Source: Rhyacophila brunnea (Eukaryota > Arthropoda > Insecta > Trichoptera > Rhyacophilidae). From it: a DNA stretch of 64,000 bases. The notes below the pieces were generated by a model. That model made no database searches, had not been told where the DNA came from, and was given only the letters and a program-made list of their open reading frames with translations. Numbering within the stretch: position 1 is the first letter of the stretch; the number at the start of each line of letters is the position of its first letter. The translations under genes were made by a program, and so were the position numbers. The DNA is taken from assembly GCA_022495005.1 (NCBI GenBank), contig JAGYXB010000196.1, positions 1,364,001-1,428,000 on the forward strand, written 5' to 3'. Of the stretch, positions 39,201 to 51,200 are shown in pieces.

Positions 39201-42200
39201 TAAAGAATGCTACATTCTAAAATCTTGTGTATTATTCATTTGAATAAATAAAACTAGTTTACTTATAGTTATTATATTTTTAACAGTAACCGTTTAACCG
39301 CGTGGCTTAAGCGTCGGCCTATAGCGACGTAAAGTACATAAGTATATTGTTTTTCAATTTGTATTTGAGTCAGAATATGCACCAAACAGGTTGAGCAAGT
39401 GGCTGACATCCATTTCTCGTAAAAACAAAATCTGTCAATACAAACCTCCACTCCGTAGAGGCCCATATTATGATATTATTAGGATCAGAAAAAAATATAT
39501 ATATTTATTTTTACAAATTTAAATAAAAGGAATGGAGGTGTTTTTTTTGAAATTTTTGTTAATTCTATAATATTTCTGTTATTTATATTGACATCTGTTT
39601 CAGACCATCCTCATGTTGACATGTTATGTATGTTGACAGCTGTGTCAGGCCACCCATCCTCAAAATGATCCAAATACATACCTTAAACTTGAGTCAATAT
39701 TAACACGGCAAACATTTAATCACCTTCCGTATAATATGTTAGAAAGAGATGGTGTATTGTCTTAAACCTATCCTCCCCACCTTCATAGTAACTTTATGTT
39801 AAAAAGTATTATAATAGTCACCTTGTGTAGTTCGCACCACCATAGACGATCGGCACAACATCATTCTGTACGGCCGTCAAAAACTTCTCTGTGACATAAT
39901 CCTCACTGAACGAATTCTCAAACGACAAATAAAAGTGATAATCGTTGCTCAACTTCTTTGAACAACCTCCGTGATTGTCACGTCCGCATTTCAAATCTCC
40001 ACACTCACCGTATATATCCAAAGACAATCCGATATCTTTCAGTTTACCCTGAAGATTATGCGCATACTCCAGTCTTTTACTCAACGATCTACAGTTGGAC
40101 ACAAACCAAGCTGCAGCTTTGGTTTTGCGCTTTAATACTGCCTTCAGTTCGTTTGTAAGATTCCCTTCAACCTCATTCCATTTCATGTCTTCCTTCGGTC
40201 CGATCACTCCATTTTTATTGTCTCTTACTGTAATATACTTCCATTGTATATCCGAATTAAGTTTGTACGTCATAGTCCAGTTGAAATACCCTTCGAACCT
40301 TTCGTCGCATACCGGATAATTGGCTGCCGATTCTATGCAAGCGAATATGTAAATTTGTTTATCCGATCTTAATGTAGGAAAACCGTGTTTCCTTGTGTTA
40401 TAACGCCAGGTAAATTCAGGCGCGTGAAATAAAACTGCGTCCCATTCCATAATATTCGGTAAATAATTTCTATCATTGGTAACGAAACAGTTGTTGATTT
40501 CGCAACCCAAATCAATGAACGATTCCCGTCCATACTTGAACTCGTTAAAAGGAACCGTATGGTTGTGTGTCCATATTAATATATTCCTTAAAATTTTTCT
40601 ATTGACAGATTCGTTTATGTTGTAGGTATAACAGATCAAAAAAATTAACAGAGACACTGATAAAAATGTAGCTATCTGATCTGTTCGAATATTGAACATT
40701 TTTATAGTTTATATTCAAATACTCATGATTACATTAATCCTTATTTTACGAACACCGTAAACCTTTAAATAAATTCATCGCTATCGATACAACATTGAGA
40801 GAGAGAGAGAGAGAGAAGGTTTTGTACTAGCACCCTCTTGACTTTTTAAGCAATGTCCATTGGGAACCCAAATATATTATATAATATATGTATTTATATT
40901 GAGTCTAAACTAAATGGATGAAACCGATTCATGATTATTATCAAATCATTAATTTAAACTTTCAAGTCAACATTTAGGTATTACACTGAAACATGTTTCT
41001 GCTCGATTGCGCGTGAAACTTTGCGCATCAAAGCGTGTAAAAAAACATCCGATAACGCCAACTGGTTAATTTAAACTGAAATATTTTCTACATTTGTTAT
41101 ACAAACATTTAATTGCAGGAGGGCATAATATGATAAGACGTGAATTAAGTCGCTTATCTTACAAAACATTTTAAAAGCAAATATATTAACATTGCATTAA
41201 ATTTACATAAATAGTATTTATCGCAATGACATATAAGTATTAAAGCTGTTTAACAGGGCTTTTACTTCAATTGAATTGTAAATATTATTTTAACAATTAG
41301 AAAATAAATACAGCGGTTCTCCAATCCGGTGGTCGGTGGTTGTAAATCCTATTCGAGGCTTGTGCGGCACAATCATCGGACGGGGACTCCGGATTTGATT
41401 TCCGTCTGAGTGTTTATGTGATCATTTCACTTCTACTACTGCACTACTGTTTCACTACACTACTGTCATTGGGCCTCGTGTCCTGGTGTAGTGTTAAAAA
41501 AAACAAGAAAAAAGACTTGTGACGCAGTTTGATGGCCGTGCGACACCTCAGCATCCCCTGCATTATATCCCCATGTCCGAACCTTCCTTGAAATGTTCAC
41601 CTAGACTGCTACTGACTGATTGTGTCTAGCCCATAATGGGTGGCGCACCTAAATAAAGTGATAAAATATTGAACAAAGTTATGTTCACAGGCTAAACTTA
41701 CCCGAATAGATATAATCTTTATAATTCCCACTAACTGACACCAAATCTACAACCTAAAATTAATGGCTGAATTCCCCATCGGAAACCTAAAAATAATCAG
41801 AACTGTATTTCAAATATTTATAATACCAAATTATAATTTATTCTGACACCCTTCTAGTGCAGGGCCCCTTCGCCAAGGATGCAACGAGAAAACAACAGAA
41901 TCTTTTGCTCTGAGAAACTAATAGAACAACCGCTTTTAACAAAACGACAGTTAGGAAAAGGGCACGGCCCGATAAAGGCAGGTGCAAAAAAAGACCCTCG
42001 GGACATGTGATATAACCCAGTGTTCTTCAACCGGTGGTCCGCAATAATTTATTGCCGGTTCGCAAAAGCTTTCACCATGCTGCTATCAGCCGACTATATC
42101 GCTATACGATTCGGGGAATTCGCACTAGATGAAATGCTGGGAGATCTTTGAATGCTGCTGATATTAACCAGAAAGTCGTAGTCAACATGATAAGACAACA

Positions 42201-45200
42201 TTTAACACCGTTAGCTGAAAACTTTAATAAATAATTCTCTGAAAATTAAGATCTACGTAAAGGCTCTAACCTCTGGATTAATAATCCTTTTTTGGAAGAT
42301 ATTAAACCATGCGCACTTGATCGTCGTGAGAAAGAATAGCTGATCAAGCTCTATCTTATCTATCTTCTGATGTCACTCTGGTGTCCAGGCATAAAATGCA
42401 ATCATCGTCTCAATTTTGAATATCCCTCGATAAATAATATCCATATCTGAGTTATAAAGTTATCAGATTATTGGTCATTTTTTCGACTTCCTAATTGTGT
42501 GAAAAGACTTTTTCATCTATGTCAGTAATAAAAATCAAACAGAGAAATCGAATGGATGTTAATGCAGCACTTCGTCTCTCAGAAACAATCCTGCAACCAC
42601 GTTTATCAAATTTTCTTACAACGAAGCAGAAGCAGATGTCGTACTAAATCAAAAGTTGTAATATTTTAACATAAGATTTAATAAATAAAATTTTATCCAT
42701 TCTTAATGGTTTTTATTTCTGGTTGATACCGGTCTGCAAATTATTTCTCCTATGCTCACCAGGCCGTGGGTGTAAAAAAGTTGAAGATCACTGGTATAGC
42801 CAACCAAAATCTGGTTTGTCACAACGTATAATAAATAAACATGAAACAAGTGAATTAATAATGTGTAAACAAACAGAATCTCAATGCCTGGTTGGCTCAT
42901 AGCCCTTATGACAAATACCATGAAATTTTAATAGCTCACTGACGACATAAAATTGAGCAATGAATTTAAATTACACACATCAAAGATCATAAGCTACAAT
43001 TATTTTTTATTATAAAAACAATCTATATTTGTTTATATGTGGTTGAATGCCATAGATTTTCTTTTTTAATTACCTAAATATTAATTATTTTGGACAAAGC
43101 TGTAGTCATAGACAATAATATTATGCGCAGATGTTTTAGGCTTAGCCACCGGAGCCTATCTTATTGCATAGATTGTGATAGGCATGCTGAGATCACATGA
43201 CATAAAGTCCATACAAAAAAAAACATCAGCTTTCCTTGCAAAATAATCTGATAATTGTGTTAAAGATATATTTTTTAAACATTTGACAGATGGTGGTGTA
43301 ATACTTATATACAGTTGAACTTGGTTATTACGATCACGGAAATAACGAGATCTCGGAAGTAATGAGGAAACATTCTTGAAATTTTAGGTAATGATTTTCT
43401 CCATACATTTATTCACTTTTGTAACGAGCTACTTCTCGGGTATACCGAGCAAAAACTGTTAATGTGTCGATCGTTTATAAACCACATTTTCTACCCTAAG
43501 CAATAAAATCCGACCGGGCAGTTAACTAGACCGATGCCGCCGGGATCGGATTACATCTATGACACTAGTTAAGTGTCTAAGTACCTAATTGGTGTTTTCG
43601 CCGACAACATTGAAAAAGTCGGTATCCACGCATATGATTGAAATATCATGTAAAAATCCAAGCTTTGTGAAGTCAGTAGGTACCTACCAGCGCCGGCGGC
43701 TCAGCACTTCATTACAATAAACAACTTCTTTTGTAGTTTATGAATGCCATGCTTGTTTCGGGGATTTTTAGGATGGTTTTCAGATTTTTTATGTTCTATG
43801 CTTAAATAGAATGTGGCGCGGAAAATGGTATATAATGATATAACGAGTAATGCTTATAACGAACAAATTTAGTCGGTCCTATCTACCTCGTAATAACCAC
43901 GTTCGACTGTATTTATATATAATACATTCCTACATATTATACGAGAGATGTTGTTGGCAAATTAAATTATTTTTATAGAATATAAGTGATTATTTAAATA
44001 CGTCTTGAAACGTTTTCTTATCGTTTCGTCATCTTACGTTTAAATATGATTAAATAAAAATAAACATGTACATAATCGTGCTATTTTTTCATAAAGGTCG
44101 ATTCGTCCCATTAATATGCCAGTCAATGCAATTGGCATACGAAAAGTTTTGTAAAATGTCTTAGATCCGAATATCAGAGATGTGTTATCGGAGCAAATCC
44201 ATTTTGATTGATTTTAACCAGTATATTAACTCAATCTCTATTTTATTTTCCAGGTTGGCGCGATGTCGAAGGTCGAGCTGCGCGCTTCGACGGCCGAGCC
44301 AGCGGAGCACTGGAAAGGGTGGCGGCTGCGGCGCGACTCGCACGGCCCGCCAGACCGCCTGTGGCCCCGGCGCGGAGACCACGGAGAGGCCGTCAGGCCA
44401 TCAGACACCTCTTCGCCGCTGCTAGCAAATTTCATAAAAACCTTAGGAGGTCAGAATACAAACATACATCAGTACATTTTTATTTTATAAAGGTTAGCCA
44501 ACAACTTATTATATACAGTATGACCACGATAGCCGAATAGCTTACGCGTCGGGTTATATTGTCATGGGTCCCAGGTTCGAATCCTGGGTCTGGCAAATAC
44601 ATTCTGACTATCAGATACCTACTTAATGCAGGTAGGTCGGTAACTATTTTAGTAGCGTGAGAAATAAAACAACATAATTTAACACTTGAAACGATAGGAG
44701 CATTCATAGTCTTATAGTGAAATGGTATCATAATTTAATGTGTGCTTAGGTATGTGACATCAGTTTTACAATTATCGGAATGAAATGAAACTAAACTTGA
44801 ACGCCGTTGACACAATATAGGCATTTGTTGTCAATTTTGAAATATATTTCTGTTAAAATGTGTGGTTTTTACACGTATATACATTTTTTCGATCCACGAA
44901 AGGAAATGTATTGACTTCGTTCTTAGTAGAATTAGTAAATTTACTTGCAATTTTATTTTCACAAAATCTAGCACTATTTCCTGCCAAATAGCTTATTTTC
45001 GTACCCCATCTGGCACGATGATTGGCATCACTGATTAGATATATTATGTTATTGTAACAACATTGTACATTGTCACGTGTTTTTGTGCCCCAATGAAGTA
45101 ACCGCCACTGCAACGTATATTTCTTTACACATTTTATTAATCTTTACTGGCCCTGAGACAGCAATTGTTCAGTTGCATCGGTGTCCAGATGGCGCCGCCT

Positions 45201-48200
45201 GATCATCCTAGACATATCTGCGCATCTATTCTATACACAAGACTGCTTTTCGGCCTCTATGGGAGCTATCTAGGGTAGGTTTGTATCGAAGTATTAGCAC
45301 TTATTGTAACAACTACAATAAATTAGTTGTAATTGTTACAATAAGTGCTATGTTTTAACAGCATCTCTCTTGGCTGTGTTAACTTTAGAGCTTTACAGTT
45401 TTGACTGTTTAGACGGCTAACTTATTGTAACAATTATAATACCTCAATACATACCTAAATATGATAAAGTGATAATATTTACTTATCACTTTAGCGGTCG
45501 ATAAGTATAGAATAGACCCACTGGGCTAGCAATAGTGATGATGTTGCCAGGCTACGATATTGTCCCTTTTTCTGCTCGTAATCCTCTGGTTGCTTTAATT
45601 GAATTTTCTATCAACTGATTTTGTTGATTTCAGGGGTGTCTATTTGGCATGCATCATCTACCATGAAGACAAAGTGCTCGTGACCAATGAAGACTTCTTA
45701 CCTGTGATTGAAATCGACGAAACGTATCCGGCCTGCATCTACACTGACTATCACTGGCTGATGAAGGTATTTTTATGATTATTTCTGTCTTAAAATGGGG
45801 CAACTCTGTCAGGCATGCTGGAAAACACCTGACCGCCCAAGAGACTGCTCTTTGATACACTGGAGGGGAAAGATGGTTGTGAGACCTAAATTGCGATGGT
45901 TGGATTATGAAGAAAGAAATTCATCACTTAGCATCAGGTAAGGCAGTAAAGGAAGTTTGCGGCAGGAGCAGAGGAGTGGAGACGTTTTCTCAAGGTGGCC
46001 AAGACCCACATTGCGTTTTAGTCAGGGACATCAAAAAAGTATAGATGCTTTCCAAAGTGGACAAGCATCATTTGTTACTTCGATACTGATACTTTCCTTA
46101 CGATATGATCTCCCTAGTCGTAGTACTGACGATAAATGAATATACCATACAAGTTTTTTTTACAGCACACATCCAGAATTTTGTTGCTATATAGATTATT
46201 AAATATTCATATTACTCTGTCCGCTCATGTGGTAATAAGGTAATGTATTATATACTTATTCCATTTGAAATGTTCCAGGTGGCGTGCACGTGGGACGAAG
46301 TGAAAAGTCTGCGGGCAGACATGGAAAAGAACGCATCGTCAGCAATCCACTTTCGGACTAAACTTCTTTCGGCAGCAGCGCAGATGCAGTCAGCGTTGTG
46401 TATCCAAGATTTAGGTACCTATCGGCTTTGTCTGTAACTTCAGAATCTCTAGACACGGGTTCAGTTTGACAATATTATAAATATCAGTCTTTCTTTCCAA
46501 TCAATACTGATCACAATAGGGGTGTCAAGGGTTTGAACCCTCCCCCCAACCATTAACGGGAAAAATACAAATTATTTAGGTAAATAGACTATTACTTCTT
46601 GTTATTCTTCGTCAGGACCTCATTACTGAGGATTATGATCCGGATGATTTGGCTGTCGAGCAAGTTGGCCCCACTCCTCTCGGCATTGAACGACACGTGA
46701 GACCCGTGGCACTCATCAATTGATGCAGCTATCTATCTGAGGCATCCAATGTTTCCGTTTCAATGAGGAGTGTCTAAAATACAAGACAGCACATACGACA
46801 CAAACAGCCACCAATAATTATTATTAGGTACTGGTAAGCTACGTGCATTCGATAATCACTTACGGATGTGACGGCTTGCAATAACTCGGAAGGTGAACAC
46901 CCTTAGTTATACATGTAGGCCAGATGTTTATCACTAGATTCAATATACAGAGTGTTTGGGTATGGTGAATGTATCTAGAAAAGTGTGATATTTTGCAGTT
47001 CAGGCGAAGAAAATCTATGAGTAGTAAATATGGTAAATGTGGAAGTAAATGGCATTTGCTAGATTTTCTTAACTCCACCTCCTCTTGGCGCCTTCAAGAT
47101 TATTAAAAAAATATTATGGATATTTTTACCTCCGAAACCATTTTGCTGTGTTCGCACAATTGCTGGTGATAGATCCGACTGGGATGACAACATAAGTAGG
47201 TCAAGGCGAATCCCTTTAGGAACCAATGTCAAACTTAATTGACAGTGAAATTCAAGAATGCCGTTTCATTTTCAGGTCAACTCTACCACAAGCCGTTACG
47301 CGACAGCCACGGGACATTGGTGATTTCATGCATCAACTCCGTCAAGTCTCCCAAGAGTGTCTCAGTTCTCAACTCCCGCTGGATGCCTCTCAGCAAGGTC
47401 CACAAGAAACTGACGGCACTCAGCGAAGACAATACTATCGGCGACCTGCTTATGGGGACGATCCATGAACAGATCAATTATCATCAGGTAAGAAAAAACA
47501 AACATATTTTAGACATTATTCTCAATCTCATTTGACTTCACCATACATCAGAAACACGTGTCCAGAAATTTGTACGTATACAGTTCTCCGTATCACATTT
47601 CACTGTGAAATGTTGTATCGGAAATACCTATATGGTTTTATATTAAAGACTTTCCAACCTCTTTGGGTCGTATAGTACTGAGATAAAATTCATGTCTAAA
47701 TAAAATACTTGTTGGTTTACAGGAAGCCTGCACCAAACAAAATTTGAAAATAGCCGATATACTGGGTTATTTGTTAGGTTCAATTCATGTCTAAATAAAA
47801 CACTTACAAAATACGTAATAAAAACTACCGAAATACAAGGGAAATACAGTAGAAAATAGGTATGTAATTAAATTAGAAATACAAAATATCAAATCGAACA
47901 TATCAAATTTAATATCTGATAACAATAATGATAGCGTTATTATCAGATATTTGAAACCAATCAATATCAAATCAATGTTCATATTGAATCTAATAAAATT
48001 GGAACATTATTGCTCCTGAACAATGCATAATTTTTTCATCTTGGTGCTATAGAGATGACCGTACCGTATAGTATACGGTCATCTCTTTCTCATAAGAAAG
48101 CTCACTGCGAACTGTGCTACGGTGAAATGTAATAATATGTACAATTTACATGTAACCTCAGAAACATACTGATATCTACGGAGGATAAACAGATACGAGC

Positions 48201-51200
48201 TTGCTTCATACCTCAGTGGTTCCTGCCCTGTCTTCAGCAGTCGGAAAGACAGCAACTAGCATTTGTAATTTGCCATGTGGTATTGTTTTCACTCAGAAGG
48301 TTAAGTTTATTTTAATTCAAGACTTCCATCCGACTGCTTGTGTCTGGATGAATTACGAATCAAATAAACTATTGGCTGATTATATGTATAATTTATTATT
48401 GAGCGGTGAATAAAAAATTGTTTAATTACACGTATATATTGGAAAGTGTAGTGACTTCAAAACCAAATTTTGGAGAAATCCCTATACAATCAATGAATCA
48501 AAGTTATTAATTATATTTTATTAGTGATTGTAGGTTATTACCTTAATTTAAAATTACACCAGATGGTCGTCATTATTCACGGAATTTAAAAACATCTCTG
48601 ATAGTAATAGTTGTTTGGAATTTTGTGCGCGGATAGAGGTGGCGAAGGTTGGAGGTAGACTGTAGAGATCTGACATAAATAGTTCACACTAAACTTTGTT
48701 AGTCATACTTATTTGATTTCATTGGACGAAGAAGGCAGATGGTATCGATTCAATTAATCCCAGCCTAAAGTAAACCATAATAGATATTAGTCAAAAATAT
48801 TCTTATACAATATATAAAATTAATTATTTCATTAAACCATACATGATTTTAGATATTTTATAGTTGGAAAATTATTTTTTATCTAATAGCTATAATAGAT
48901 AGGGCTTAATTGAATTTTAAAAACCATCTGTAGTTTTTTTTTTAGTTCAATGAAAACAAATAAGTATGACTGAAAAAGTGTATATTATTTTTGTCAAATC
49001 TCCAAAGCTCTACTACATATTATTATGGTTTTGTCTAGGCAGGGTTTAATTGAATTTAAAAAACGTATCAAATTCCATCTGCAATTTGTATTCTTAGTTC
49101 AATAAAATTAAATAAGTTTGACTGACAAAGTGCATTACTCTCTATTTATCTCAAATCTCCACAGCCTATCTCCACCCTTCGCCACTGACGTATAGTACAT
49201 AGTCAGTAGCTCAATTGATGAACCACTCGACCGGTGTACGTTAGATGTGGGTTCGAATACCACTCGTCCTAAGATTGTTTCAAGGCTTTTTCTAATATGT
49301 ATTTATGTTTCTGAGGTTGTTCCGACATTCGAAGTCTTAAATAAAGGTTCATCATTATTAATTAAGTAGTTAGGAATGTGAATTGCTTCGATTCTATTTA
49401 AATCAAATTTAATCAATGCTTTGGTTATTTCCAGTTGTCGACAATAAAGTTACCCAGAGGCTTGTATTTGGGATACCTGAAACTGCAATCATCAGTCGAT
49501 CTCATACAGGTCGTAGTGCCGTCGAAGGCGCCAAATGTTTTGCCTCACTGCAAAATGAGGGATAATCCACACATATCCGCGTATGTATATTAATTGTTTA
49601 TTCTTGTTACAAAATTTTGTTTGGAAGTTGTTCTGTCTATTTACAGTTTTTTGTCAGCCATTTAACTGGCACATGGGGCCTATATTTAGTATGTGATTTC
49701 ACGCTCCACATGTCAGTTTTTTTATTTTGTTTAACTTCTGTGTTTCATAATAAAAATGGCAATAAAAAATGAGTTTTATGACTCTTTAGGCACCTAGACA
49801 TGTTCAGATTATTTTACAACACTAAAAAACAGTAATAAATCAGTCATAATGTCAAAAATATCCGAACAAATAAATTCTATACAATCACTTACCATTTAGA
49901 ACAGATCCGCCATTTTGTTTTATGTATATGAAGCACTGCAAGGCGCGCATTCATTTCGATTTTCGTCACGGTTGTCACAACTAAAAATTTGGGACCATTG
50001 ATTGTTTGTTCTCCAATGGTGTATTATTAACATGTCATTAATGATCTCAATTGAGAAGGCAATAATTGGGTTTAATATTGTTTTTTATACAGTAAGTCCT
50101 CGACTTAGGTGATTAATTCATTCCGAAAGTTTTCGTGTAAGTCGAAAAATCGCGTAAGTCGAATAAAACTTAAAATCATGCAATTTTTTAAATAATTTGT
50201 GTTAGTTTCAAAGGATAATTGAAAATAAAATGGCCCCACATACATACATTCAAGAAAACATTATTGTTTGATGAAGTGGTTTAATTCTGCTATCCCCAGC
50301 AGCATTTCCACCAAGCAAAAGGGTTAGCCTATCTTCAGACACCTTAAAATCTGGCATAGATTTTTCTAGTTGGGATATATAATATGACTGATCTGGCATT
50401 TTTTTCCAATAAACCCAGTTTCGTCCACATTCAAAATTTGTTGTGGCAGGTAATCCTCATTTTTATGATTTCTGCTCGACTCTTGATAAAATTTATATCT
50501 TCCTCTGTATCTGCATAACTCGGCAGCGTCACCTGTTACATTGATGTTGTGTAGTTTATTACGGCTTTTAAATTTTTGAAACCGTCCGTGGCTTGCAGTG
50601 AATGTATTAGTATCAACACTATCATAATTTTTACACTTTATGTCTTCAAAACGACTCGAGGCTTTATCCTGTATGAGTATAAGGCTTATTGGAATTTGTT
50701 GTTGCTGCATATCTTCCATTCATATAACCAATATTTCCATATCTTTAATTAATATTCCTCTTTTCCTGGTAATTATCGTAGATTGCATTACAAGTATCTC
50801 GTTTACATGATCCATATATAACATAATATTCTATGTAAACACAAGCGCAGAGAAACAAACTGCAGCAAAAAAACATATTTAAAAAAATCGCGTATGTACA
50901 AATTCATGTAAGTCAAATTCGCGTAAGTCGAGGACTTACTGTGTATCGATATTGTGTCAGTGAATTCAGATGAATATTCTTGTATGATTTCTTATCTTGG
51001 TAGACCCCACACGATATGTTAAAGTAAAATTAATCAATTGAATTCAATTAGATAGGCCTTAGATCGAAATAGACATCAATTAGATACTAAGAGCAACTTA
51101 ATTATTGTGAATGCTTATTAAAGTCTTTCTTTGGTTTCCAGTGAAGAATGGGACCACCTGAAGCAGCAACAGACCAAACCCAGCACGCCGGTTGAGATCC

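Noticed and set aside
46616..46722. Additional wake exon
   Set aside because: Using it would cause a frameshift; exon 46279-46414 joins 47276-47487 directly with conserved residues.
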